A stretch of DNA of 64,000 nt, from NCBI GenBank assembly GCA_010405405.1, contig MU004235.1:14538-78537 (forward strand), given 5' to 3'. Below are positions 24,779-38,372 of this stretch, piece after piece. The stretch's first letter is position 1; each line of letters opens with the position of its first letter. The notes beneath the pieces were generated by a model. The model did not search any database. It was not told the DNA's origin and worked only from the letters and a program-made list of their open reading frames with translations. Source of the stretch: Microthyrium microscopicum. Its lineage: Eukaryota; Ascomycota; Dothideomycetes; Microthyriales; Microthyriaceae. The translations under genes and the position numbers were made by a program.

Positions 24779-25495
24779 ATGGCTTCTCACACTGAACCTT
24801 ATGACCCCTATATTCCCAACAATGGCGCCAACCCTGCTGGAAGTGCCGGTGCTGCTGGCCAAGGCGGCAATGCGAGGACCGCTGCTCTACAAGCGGTACG
24901 TAACATCACTCCTTTATGATTGCAATCTTTGAGAGGGTATTTCTTGTGCCAAGTGGAGGACTTCAAAGGACAGAATGTGTTTGCGATGCCCCTTTCACCT
25001 TCCGCCCCAAGCCTAGCGCCACCGGGGCGAAAATGGCCATGGATGAACTTGGATATTCACAAACACGTACTCTTACTTGGCACAAGAATTGAGCTTTCTA
25101 GTCTATTAGTAGACTTTGAACTGCGTGGATATCGGATTCCGCATACTCAAGTGAAGATGTTACTTCCAGGTCAAATGCTAATTTCAATTATAGGAAATCG
25201 ACAGCACAGTCGGCATCATGAGAGACAACATCAACAAAGTATCAGAACGTGGCGAACGACTAGACTCGCTGCAAGACAAGACAGATAACCTTCAACGGTC
25301 GGCTCAAGGCTTCCGCAGGGGAGCGAATCGAGTGCGAAAAGCCATGTGGTGGAAGGACATGAAGATGAGAATGTGCATCATTGGTGCCATTATCGCTATC
25401 ATTCTAATCGCAATCATTGTTCCTCGTAAGTTACCTAAATTTCTCTAAGTTGTGCTGATGTCTAATATTCGAGTGCAGTTGCTACGAAGAAATAG
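24779..25495 (+). CDS. snc1: Synaptobrevin-type R-SNARE (Snc1/Snc2)
   Basis: Spliced as 24779..24895, 25194..25425, 25479..25495, giving 121 residues. A long first intron (298 nt, GTACGT donor) and a short second (53 nt) leave the last exon coding only the final residues before TAG. After a Gly/Ala/Pro-rich head of about 35 residues comes the SNARE heptad region ([20 protein letters not shown]) whose central Arg in SERGE marks the zero layer of an R-SNARE. Then comes the juxtamembrane MWWKDMKMR and one membrane anchor ([15 protein letters not shown]). Snc proteins sit on secretory and endocytic vesicles and drive fusion at the plasma membrane with Sso/Sec9 partners. Complete. Confidence 0.93.
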
Positions 25496-29555
<4,060 letters not shown>

Positions 29556-30244
29556 TTACGTCTAGCTGGGTTGAAGTCTCCGTCTAGAAAGTTGCAGTAA
29601 GATGAAAAAATTATCGGGAGTAGAGGATGTGTGGTTTGGACCTTCACGGGTTATTATAGTGCCAGATGTTATGGACTGATGTCTGCATATATCGGCATTG
29701 GGCGTTTTTTGGGGCGGATGGGTCATTTTATTAGCTTAGTGCAATTAGAGTTCGTTGATTGTTATTCCCTTTCTTTACTGTTCCTACTTGCTCATCACTT
29801 GGAGGCTTTACTTATCACATTCTTGCAGCTTTATCACTATCCACAGCCATATCGCGGTTCAGAATAGCCTGTCGTCTTCAACAAAACGAGCCTCGCTATG
29901 CGACCACAGACGTCCATGCGTCCCTTCCCAAGGCTCGGCCCGCAATATACCCTTTGGTAGGGCAGCAATATATCAGGCTTGTAGGTCCTTTGGTAAAGTT
30001 CTCATACTTCTTTTTAATCTCTGCGGAATAACTTGTCCTGCGAAATGATTAGTGCGGTATTTGTTTGGTGGGTGGTGGACAAAATCGACTTCAACTGGCG
30101 ATAACCGCTTCGTCACTGCATGTTTTTAGGCTCAATTAGCCCGCCACGTTCGTTTTATTGAGGTTGTTAGGTCTCTGGTACGCGTCTACTTACTGTATAT
30201 TGATCGTAGGATCCTCCGTCCTTCGACTTCGGAATTGTGGGACA
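29556..30244. other. Intergenic, nothing seen
   Basis: About 690 bp between two plus-strand genes. The longer frames (29631-30048) have no domain and are Cys/Leu-rich chance translations. Confidence 0.5.
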
Positions 30245-31727
30245 ATGGGCGCAATAGCACTATTCGTTGTCCTGCTCGGCTTGTTAGGTGGCCAAGGCGG
30301 ATTGGTAGATGCGAATGCAAATGGATATATACGAATTCCCGCTGCTGAAGCTGCGGGACTTAAAGTCTTTAGACGGGAAGCTGTGAGGTTCGCGGAGGGA
30401 AGTGGTGATGCTGGTACGTTGATTGCAATGTGAATCGTGCGTCTACTGATGGCAGATAGTCGCACCACATATCCTTCCTCTTCATACCTACGCGGGTGTC
30501 TCACCGAGTAGACGGTATCTGAACTTCCTCACCACCTCTCCCTCTGATGATCCAGGCCCAGCCGCCTCCACCATCGGCACTCCCTCGGCCTCCCTCCAGA
30601 ACTTCCAAGACTACGTCTATCTTGTCCCCATAACATTCGCATCCCAAACTTTCCTCGCAACCCTCGACACCGGCTCCGCAGATACTTGGCTTGCCACTTC
30701 GCCCTTCACCTGCCTCACGGCATCGAAAAACTGCGGTTTTGGACCGGGGTACAAAGCTTCTGCTTCCATGTCAACTATTGCTGGCGCGCGCATGGATGTA
30801 GCGTATACGACTGGTGAACAACTACAAGGCAAACTTGCCCACGAAACTGTCACGCTCGCTGGCATCAAGGTAGAGAAGCAGGTAGTTGGTCTGATGAGTA
30901 GAGGAAATTGGCACGGCGACGGAACGAGCAGTGGATTGGTTGGCATGGCCTTTCCCAACGATACGAATGCGTTTACCGGTAGTGAGGCGAACCCGATACG
31001 ATATGCATACGATTCGATATTTAGCTCCATGCATAAGAAGGGCTTGGTCAAGCCAGTCTTCAGTATTGCACTAGGCCGACCAGGAGAGGCGATGGGCGTG
31101 TTGGCATTAGGTGGTCTTCCTGATACAAAGGATGTCCAGACGACAGGCGAATGGGCACGAGAAAAATTGGTATATCTGCATTACGATGACGGAAAGCCTA
31201 TGAAACCGGCTGGCGTATACAATCTATACATGATCAACGTCAAGGGAATCACGACAAACACTACTGGTTCCACTGCCAACATTTCACCCAGTCCAGGTTC
31301 CAAAAACAGCAATTCGACGAGCCATCCCGAACATTTCGATGCCGTTCTCGACACTGGCTCCCCGCTGGTGTATCTGCCGAAAACGCTGGCACGTATCGTC
31401 AATGCGGGCTGGAGTCCGGCGGCGCAATTCGATATGGATGCGAATCTGTGGACTGTCGCTTGTGATGCGAGTGCTCCGACGTTGGATTTTGGTATAGGAG
31501 GCATGAAGGTTGGCGTTGATGCCGCTAGTATGGTGACGAAAGGTGGTGTTGGGACACTGCCGAAGGTTCCAAAGGGTCGGTGTTTGAGTGCAGTGCAGGA
31601 GAGTGGGCCATTAGCATTTGGGGTTCATATCATTGGTGCGCCGTTTTTGCAGAGCGTTGTTGCGGTTTTTGATGTTGGTGCTGCGGAGATGAGGTTTGCT
31701 AGGAGGGTCAATGGCATGGCAAAATAA
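30245..31727 (+). CDS. Secreted pepsin-like aspartic protease (A1), 3' end inside a MITE
   Basis: Spliced as 30245..30413, 30460..31727; 478 residues. The Met at 30245 gives a clean signal peptide (MGAIALFVVLLGLLGGQGG); an in-frame Met 29 codons upstream does not. The two catalytic motifs are present: LDTGSADTWL with Asp126 and LDTGSPLVYLP with Asp354. The C-terminal VVAVFDVGAAEMRFARR is the usual closing strand of A1 proteases. The last six residues (VNGMAK) and the TAA stop lie in the left inverted repeat of a MITE (31707-31922), so the original C-terminus has been replaced. No GPI signal remains; whether one existed before is unknown. The fold itself looks complete, so activity is plausible. 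Confidence 0.85.
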
Positions 31728-31922
31728 ATGGTGTACTCCCATGAACTCTAATGGCGCCCATTAGCGCTGCTACTCATAAGGTGCTTCAATTCCTATCGTA
31801 TCTGCTAGATGTTCTTTATCCAAACGGTTCTTATGGCAATTAAAACACTCGATAACAGAGCCTAGCGTTTGGGCGTCATCAGAGTTGGTAGGAGTACGCC
31901 ATTTATTTTGCTATGCCGTTGG
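31707..31922. mobile_element. MITE copy C, overlapping a protease 3' end
   Basis: About 215 bp. The right end reverse-complemented reads CCAACGGCATAGCAAAATAA and continues ATGGCGTACTCC; the left end reads CAATGGCATGGCAAAATAA then ATGGTGTACTCCC. About 32 of 37 positions agree. The interior is non-coding. Related to, but distinct from, copies A and B. Confidence 0.8.
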
Positions 31923-31956
31923 CTGCCTTGGCCTCCACCGATTGACGTAGCCTCCT

Positions 31957-32177
31957 CTCCCAAACTGAAGACAGAATAAACGGAGCGCTCCCATCAGCTT
32001 CGTTGGCTCCCATGCGCTTCTTTTTGGTATGAACTACTTTATTTCCCAACGACGGCGAAGACATAGTTAAGACATAACGGATACGGTGGGATCTAGAGAG
32101 TCTGATATATAAACGGGAGTGATCGTAGACATCGCACTCGCTGGGAGGCGCCGTTTTATTTTGTTATATTGTTGGGT
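31957..32177. mobile_element. MITE copy D, adjacent to copy C
   Basis: Starts only about 35 bp after copy C. The left end reads CAGAATAAACGGAGCGCTCCC; the right end reverse-complemented reads CCCAACAATATAACAAAATA then AAACGGCGCCTCCCAG. It shares the AAAATAAA-GGCG-CTCCCA core of the family. Interior non-coding. Confidence 0.65.
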
Positions 32178-32911
32178 AGCAAAATAATAAATCCTCCAGG
32201 CTACCTGAGAGTAGTGTGGAAATTATAGGTAGTGACAATTCTAGTCAGCTGATACCATGCCTTATGACACTTTCTCTCCAAGGTGAGAGCGCCATGCGAA
32301 TGTCTTGCACAACTTGCATCATTATCTTTTTCACGGCCGACAAATCCATCAGCCATAAGTAGCTTCATCTAGCCAGTCACTGCCTAAATCCGGGAATGCT
32401 CGCGTCCATATTCTGTCACAGAAAACTTCTGCAGAAACCCATCTATACTGCTGTGTTGAGCCTTCAGAAATCGGATTTGCATCCACTCTGCAGACCTATT
32501 TTTGCAAAACGGTTCCCAAAACTCACTGCATCCACACTACCCCCTTCCACTACGCCCAAAGCTTCAAATTCAACCTGTTGTCCAACACTTTGATATATCC
32601 TCCAATATCATCCTCTTACATCGGCTCACCAATTCAGAACATTTGCTACTGGCTCAAATAACAAACACAACCACGGTCCACGAACACTCAGCCTGATGAC
32701 TGAAGTTGTTCAACCAATCGGCAGTCACGCCATGCCTTCTTGGGCTAAGCGTACAAGCGGACCCATGTCCTTTCGCACGTGCACGCTACCTACGATCCCC
32801 AGAAAATTCCCAACTTCAAATTCGAAAATATTCAAACCTTCTGCAACACTTACCAAAAACCGAACCTCTCCCTATCGCCGAATTCCCTACAGTCCGCCCT
32901 CCTTCGAAAAA
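32178..32911. other. Intergenic / 5' leader of the DUF2423 gene
   Basis: No gene seen. Frames that run into the DUF2423 start (from 32696) have no Met-proximal similarity to the family and look like translated leader. Confidence 0.5.
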
Positions 32912-33806
32912 ATGGCTCGTGGCCTCCGCTCTAATCGTCTCAAGAAAAACAACACGAAGCTACGCGCCAACGTCTTCGGCCCCGTCATCGATGCCCGCAC
33001 CGAACGCCTTGCTTCTAAGCAGGCAGAGGTAGTCGCAACTCCTCTTCCCGAACGGGAGCCTCCTAAAGAGGTCGAACCAGAGGTAGAAGACGCATCCAAG
33101 GCTGAAGGTATGTTGCAGAATATCTCCCTAGTTCAATCCCTTCATGCAACCTCATCCCGCTCCAATGTCCTGCACAACCCACTGGAACCAAAGGAACAGG
33201 ACTACCCTGCCAAGCAGACGATTCTTTCCGTGAATAGTGGTGCGGGAGAACCTCCAGATTGGCGCAAAATGGCACGCGCTCACTATACAGAGGATTCGCT
33301 ACCTCCCAAGCCCCTCGGCGATAACACAATCCGTACCGATAACCTGTTGTCCATAGCCGGAGATGGCAACCTTGAGTTCGAGGAATGGCAGCTCATACCT
33401 GGCCTTCAGACCGCCCTCGGATTCGCTACTTCCATAGCCGAGGACCACGAAACTGGCGATGTTCATTTCCGGCGTCCATATGACGAAGTCGAGGAGCCGG
33501 ATGATGACTTTTACACCAGCCTAGCCCTCTCTGGACTCCATGGATTTGAATTCACCTCCAATGGCATGGAGTTCCAACTTCCTGCATCTTTTATGTACTA
33601 GCAAGCTCTTGCATGACCGTTCTTGCTGACTTAACAATGCAGCTATGGATTTAGATGTCACTTCTGAATCAGTAAAGGGTTCTTCCAAGAAGCGCCCCAC
33701 GAGAAAAGAAGCGCGCAAAATCAAGAAGGATAGTCATCGCAAACCTCGAAACTTGATTGCATTCAAGACAAAGCCAAAGTCAAAACGACGACAACCTCGT
33801 ATATGA
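32912..33806 (+). CDS. Small basic nuclear protein, DUF2423 / YBL028C-LLPH family
   Basis: Best model 32912..33107 joined to 33643..33806, 119 residues. The N-terminal domain is the family signature: MARGLRSNRLKKNNTKLRA then VFGPVIDARTERLASK. The C-terminus is very basic (KEARKIKKDSHRKPRN), as expected for a nucleolar protein. The family's usual length is about 100-130 residues, matching the spliced form. The donor is GTATGT at 33108 and the acceptor AACAATGCAG ends at 33642; joining restores phase 1 exactly. The 535-nt intron is unusually long here and keeps one open frame for about 165 codons, so a retained-intron isoform of about 230 residues is possible. Role inferred from homologues: ribosome biogenesis or RNA binding. 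Confidence 0.8.
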
Positions 33807-34447
33807 CCTGGGAATTAGTATTGGCAGGAAACTGACTGGACGATTGTGACGGCACACATTGACGACAGTATGAATCACATCATTGGGCGGGTTACACTGA
33901 TTTATTTGTAACTCTTTGTGTATTAGCAAGGCGCTGGGATTATTTATATAGCATTTCGATGCAGTACAGCGAGATTCCAATCATGTTGTTCTCATCCACA
34001 ATAAAAGCATCATTGTGATATCTCATTTCACCTTTAACCACTGTGAAGTGTTTTCCTTGGCCTGTGATCTAATTTCTGAGGCTGTAAGAGCTGGGCAGAA
34101 TGGACTGGACGCTAAAACACAGCGATACTTTGAACAGGCGGTATAATTCAAAGCGTCGTTATTGTGCTGTTGGCAAGTGTTAGCTTGACAGTCATCAGGT
34201 CGGCCAAATCGAAGGCGTGGAACAAGGCTCCCTAATGCTGTGCTCTTTTATCGAGTTATATGCCATGAAGGATGTTCAGATTCGCATGATTTATCCAATA
34301 CAATTCGAAAATATAGCAGTTCACGAATCCTTCAAATCAATATATTGTATCAAATCCCTATGCTTTTCTACACATAATGCTTATGCCTATTTAGCCGCCC
34401 CATCTGCACACTATTCGCCACTACAACTCCAATTCGACCCACATACT
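33807..34447. other. Intergenic, nothing seen
   Basis: No supported gene or repeat between the DUF2423 gene and the membrane-protein pseudogene. Confidence 0.5.
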
Positions 34448-34972
34448 CCGTATGCTTTCTATTGCAGATCCGTCAGTTTCACTCTAAGATTCTTCAGTGC
34501 TCGCGCACTATCAATACCCGACAATGTGCTTCCATCGTCCGGCAACCCAAGATGCGCATTGTCTCATCTCATAGACGACACGTAGCCAAAAACGTCCGGC
34601 GCCACGGGATTGGCCTGCAACGAAATGCTAAAGACTGCAGTGCAGAAGAGGATAATGCTTGTGATTATATCAAGCACAAGCCAGTGAATCGAAAGATGAT
34701 ATCCAGGGGTAGGTAGCTCCGCACCCATGGCCGACTTTCCAGTTGCTGAGATTCTTTCCTTGGATGAGTTCAGGAGCGTGGTTGCGTTATAACTTGTCAT
34801 TCTTCCGACCTTAGACGCGGTAAGGCAGATTTTGACGAGTCGCGCAAGACCAGTGGACAAATCGAGGTTAGGATAGAGCGTATGTTCGTTCCAGTCTCCG
34901 ATATCCCAGACTGGATAGCCAGTTTTGTTAACATACCAAGTTTGCGCGCCGACGTTGTTCAGGACATTGCAC
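34448..34972 (-). pseudogene. 3' fragment of a fungal integral membrane protein gene
   Basis: Reading leftwards from 34972, a coherent protein tail is visible: an extracellular-type segment (TWYVNKTGYPVWDIGDWN), a membrane span (LVLDIITSIILFCTAVFSI) and a conserved cytosolic end with VFGYVSSM, then DNAHLGLPDDGSTLSGIDSA and ALKNLRVKL before TAG at about 34467. This tail resembles a family of uncharacterised multi-pass proteins of filamentous fungi. An in-frame TGA sits in the normally continuous SSM-R-DN segment at 34564-34566, explicable as CGA to TGA. The 5' half is missing: the coding signal stops exactly at the foldback element starting at 34973. So a truncated and mutated host pseudogene. 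Confidence 0.6.
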
Positions 34973-35145
34973 TGCCATAATACTACTTAAAGAGCGACTG
35001 CTTTGACTACCATCAGATCCGTAAAACTTACATCCGGTTATCGAATACGATGGTAGTTAAAGCAGTTACTCCTTAAGAAGTGTTATGGCAGCCATCGTAA
35101 TCGATGGGAGCTCCATCCAAAAGGCTCACTTATTTTGTCCTCACA
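34973..35145. mobile_element. Foldback MITE (partial), interrupts a host gene
   Basis: 34973-35090 is a near-perfect inverted repeat. The left arm begins TGCCATAATACTACTTAAAG and the right arm, reverse-complemented, TGCCATAACACTTCTTAAGG; arms are about 42 bp with a loop of about 34 bp. The following 55 bp (CGTAATCGATGGGA ... CTCACTTATTTTGTCCTCAC) also occur at 37682-37735 beside a second copy, so the full element extends at least to about 35145. The matching outer left arm is missing here. Confidence 0.65.
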
Positions 35146-35413
35146 GAGGTCTGAGAAAAGCAAGACCAAACCTGGCGTGTTAAAAGCCTCTCGTGTTTTC
35201 TTTCGGGGCCTCTTGCTATAGCACTGCGTCCTCCTTCCGCGTGCGGGAGGATACACTGCGGGAGGATACGCTTTCACTCCGCGGCGTCTCCGCCAAAAAT
35301 TGCACAACAATCCCTCCGTAATTCAGACTCAACTTTCTCACCAACCATCACTCACCAACCATCACTCAACAGCCCCAATCTACTCGGCATACGTTGGGCA
35401 AACCCGGCAAACC
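35146..35413. other. Intergenic, nothing seen
   Basis: Short region with a G/C-rich direct repeat (GCGGGAGGATAC twice near 35245-35270). No supported gene. Confidence 0.4.
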
Positions 35414-35690
35414 ATGAATCTCAATAACCTCAGCCTACGCCCTCATGGACAGGGTCGGGATGCGCAGGGATTTCCGCTTGCTACACTCCGCCGCCGCAAT
35501 AGTCTGCCAGATTTGACTGCAGCAGCATTTCAGGCTCCACAGCGCGCTCCTCTTACTGCCCACCCAAGCATGAAACTCTCTTTTACACCTGTTTGACCAA
35601 GAATCGCAGCAAGCGAGTTTTTCAATCTTTTAGACCATTCCCAGAATCAAGCACCAGTCCCAGCTCCAGGATCCCAGATGCTAAGCTGTT
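35414..35690 (+). pseudogene. Possible truncated host gene fragment
   Basis: A protein-like frame starts at Met 35414 (MNLNNLSLRPHGQGRDAQGF) and runs 60 codons to a TGA at about 35594-35596. The same frame then continues protein-like (IAASEFFNLLDHSQNQAPVP) until about 35680, where MITE-like sequence begins. The stop could be a C-to-T change of CGA. I do not recognise the family. It could also be a short genuine gene of 60 codons ending at the TGA. Confidence 0.3.
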
Positions 35691-35880
35691 TTATCAGTGC
35701 TTTAATCATCATGAAGGCCGTTAAGACTCGAATGATTTATCGAAGTTAAGACTTGAATGATTTATCGAACTAATTGGTATATGTAGCACCTCTTGCTTAG
35801 TGGCGTTGGTGGAAACCATTAGAGTTGATGGTAGAATGCTATTTATTTTGCTATGCCGTTGTGGTCTTGGTGCGATGATA
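35691..35880. mobile_element. MITE copy E, truncated
   Basis: Only the right end is clear: CTATTTATTTTGCTATGCCG followed by TTG at about 35849-35871, the same terminus as copy C. Inside is a 25-bp direct duplication (AAGACT[C/T]GAATGATTTATCGAA, at about 35722 and 35747) resembling the interior of copies A and B. The left terminus is not recognisable. Confidence 0.45.
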
Positions 35881-36087
35881 AACATAGGATGTGGTATGGA
35901 TTCAGTGCTATGATGTCAAGGTCTGAGTCTAAGCACAAGAGCTCAAGAGGTTAGGATTCGTATATGGCATCTAGACTTGGTTCATTATCGGATTCATTTT
36001 TATTGAGTAAGTTATGGCCTCTCTCATTAGGTCTACAGAGAATTCAGTCTATCCAACCAAAGCATCGTACACATCTTTCGGCAACCA

Positions 36088-36926
36088 TCAAATCTCACTA
36101 TCCCTATCGCAACTGTTGTCCAAGCATACTTCAATCTCTGCAAGGGTAAGCTGCTTTTGGTCGAGCTGTCGCTGAGCCATGTGAAGAGATTCTTTATGAG
36201 CCTTTAGAGCTACTCCTAAACAACGGATACGCTCCTCAGCTGCTCGCTTGGTGGCTGCCGCTTCATCACGCTTCTTGACTGCAATCTGGACTTCCTTCAT
36301 GAGTTGTTCCACTGGCATAAGGAGAGAATCTGACTCGGCCGAAGGAGCTTTGCGTTTTGCTGGAATGACTGCTTCAGGTGAAACTTGTATCTTCAAGGGA
36401 ACAGCTGCTCTCGTGGGAGCCATAGTATGCGGTGGGACAACTGGAGCTGGGGCTCTGTCTGAAAGCGTCTCGGCGAGTATATCAGCAATTGAAATTCTAG
36501 GGTCAAAAGCGGGGATTATGGCTGTTTCTGTTGGCGTCAAAGGTGAAAATGGAGGGTTTTCGATGGCAGGGGCAATTGTTGTAGCTCGTTCCGGAGTGTC
36601 GTAGCGATCGCGTTGAGAGGACGACGGTCGAAAATTGAAAGGATGAAGGTTATATTTGGTTCTCTTCAGGCTCTTCATCTTATGACCGGAGCCTTGTTCA
36701 GGGTCTTTGTACGTAATAGAATGTGGAGGCATCTTGTTTTCACGCGCTGCTGATGATGATGAAGTCTGGAGAGGTCAGTCAGTAAGACCAAATCACAGGA
36801 ATGGAGAGTTCTTACGGCAAAAGGATTCTGACTATATGAGAACAGCAGGTTCCCGTTGTCTTTACGGGTCAGTGAGATCCATATTCTGGCACCGGTAGAT
36901 TGTTCTTTCGAGGCGAGCTGAGGCAT
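36088..36926 (-). CDS. Orphan protein with C-terminal coiled coil
   Basis: Spliced as complement(36088..36765, 36816..36926), 262 residues. The first exon begins MPQLASKEQSTGARIWISLT and ends YSQNPFA; a 50-nt intron with GTAAGA donor, CTGAC branch site and CTCCAG acceptor leads to a Ser-rich link. Residues 50-170 are Pro/Ser/Thr-rich and probably disordered. Residues about 185-245 form a clear coiled coil of Glu/Lys/Ala heptads (KEVQIAVKKRDEAAATKRAA). There is no membrane segment or signal. I do not recognise it; the low-complexity plus coiled-coil design fits a scaffold or DNA-associated protein, but nothing in the sequence decides. The good splice site makes the gene likely real. Confidence 0.6.
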
Positions 36927-37504
36927 CGAATTTTTTTCAAATGATGAACTGAGAGCTTTTTGTTGTTCTTTTCATTGTGGGCTTAAATAGAACTCCAATC
37001 ATATTTGTCAGGCACGAGCACTCGGGTGATGGAATGAGGAAAGAACGTTGGTTTTACTTGGGAAGGCACGCTGGGTGCTTGCTTCCTAGGATGGTAGGGA
37101 CGCACCGAAGCGGAAAAAGGGGTAATATTTACAAGCTCTAAGGAGTCGATAAAATAAAGGAATGGCTTCCATCATCGAGTGCGATGTCTACAACCGTACT
37201 TTATGTAGAGCATGACCTCTAAGTCTCATCATGTTCGATATTTCGCATCCTCTCCTATGCGCTCAGTGGGAAAGAGAGTAATCGATGACAGAATGTAGCC
37301 GCTGGAAGTTAATGAGGCTATTGGGGACAAATCACTTGTTCAGTCTTATAAAGTAGAAATCCACGGGTTGATATGCCATATACTAATGTGTTTAGCATGA
37401 TTTGGCATCAGGAACTTTGATGTGTCAATTTTCGTCTCGATACAAGTCTTGTTTACATACAGGAATTTCTGTCATGACTCTGAATATTGCGCTTATGTGC
37501 CCTC
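36927..37504. other. Intergenic with a weak MITE remnant
   Basis: At 37136-37190 (GGAGTCGATAAAATAAAGGA ... GAGTGCGATG) the sequence resembles the left end of MITE copy B. A matching right end was not found, so this is at most a diverged fragment. No gene. Confidence 0.4.
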
Positions 37505-37740
37505 TTCGTGAAAAGATAGATGAGCCGTTTCGATGACTATTCCCGTTGACGAGGATGTCTGCCATAACACTTCTTAAAGGGTGGCTGCTTTAGCTACCAT
37601 CGTTCTCGATAACTTGGTGTAGACTTTACCACGTTGATGGGATTTCAAGCAGTGTCTCTTTGAGGATGCTATGGTAGCCAAACGTAATCGATGGGAATAG
37701 TCGTCGTGAGGGCTCACTTTTTGTCCTCACAGTGCAGACA
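37505..37740. mobile_element. Foldback MITE, longer copy
   Basis: Nearly palindromic over its full length of about 235 bp. The left arm contains TGAGCCGTTTCGATGACTATTCCCG and CTGCCATAACACTTCTTAAA; the right arm, reverse-complemented, contains TGAGCCCTCACGACGACTATTCCC and the matching CTACCATAGCATCCTC segment. The core and right flank match the element at 34973-35145. Non-coding. Confidence 0.65.
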
Positions 37741-37813
37741 TTAAATAGATTCATGATAATAATAGTAATCCTCGGCACATCCCACTTCGACTGTTTTCTC
37801 TGAAAACCGCTTT

Positions 37814-38372
37814 ATGATCGATGAAGCCAATGCTGTCTGGGACCCTATTGCTAAGAAACTGGAAGCATTCTCAGGAATGTCCAAGTTCCAGTCCAAGGCA
37901 TACAGTCTGCCCAATTGTGAAGCGTTTTATTCTCACACATACCGATCCATGGTTGAGAAATTGACGTAGCGAAACCAAAGATTCAGAAACGACATGGTCC
38001 TCAGGGAACGGGTGCTGGCCCACCAACTCGCGGACTCGTTTCCATGGACGGTCCACTCCTGACTGCTGACCATCGAAGGATTTCAAGGCTAATTGAGCAT
38101 CTCAAGCCGTCTAAACGAAGTTGGTCTGTAATCATGGTAGTGCCCATAGACAAACACGGTGATGGATCAAAGGCATCTACGCACCCTGACTAGCAAAAGG
38201 CCATCTGCTTGTCAGCCAGTATCAAGAAGGGAACTCCTGGTGCCGACGCACTACGTACATATGCCCCTGAAATGGATATATACGTTAACGAAGTGAGTGA
38301 ATGATTTCTTCGCCGACGAGAGTGGTAATGCTAACTCTGAACAGGCTTTGTACCTAGGACCCAACTATTTAA
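37814..38372 (+). pseudogene. Decayed gene of unknown family
   Basis: From 37814 the plus strand reads as protein (MIDEANAVWDPIAKKLEAFS, then SGMSKFQSKAYSLPNCEAFY) for 51 codons before the first stop, and protein-like sequence continues beyond it (RNQRFRNDMVLRERVLAHQL) through further stops. The first two are of the kind made by C-to-T changes. Near 38300 a textbook intron survives: GTGAGT donor at 38294, a GCTAACT branch site and a CAG acceptor at 38344. Then a short exon (ALYLGPNYLR) ends at 38372. No family recognised; it may be a host gene or a relic of something else. Confidence 0.35.

Noticed and set aside
32696-32911. N-terminal extension of the DUF2423 protein from an upstream in-frame Met
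   Set aside because: The family begins exactly at MARGLRS, and the upstream residues have leader-like composition.
33595-33642. Short 48-nt intron (GTACTA donor) as an alternative to the 535-nt intron in the DUF2423 gene
   Set aside because: It has a good branch site, but joining shifts the frame and leads to a stop within a few codons, so the conserved basic tail would be lost.
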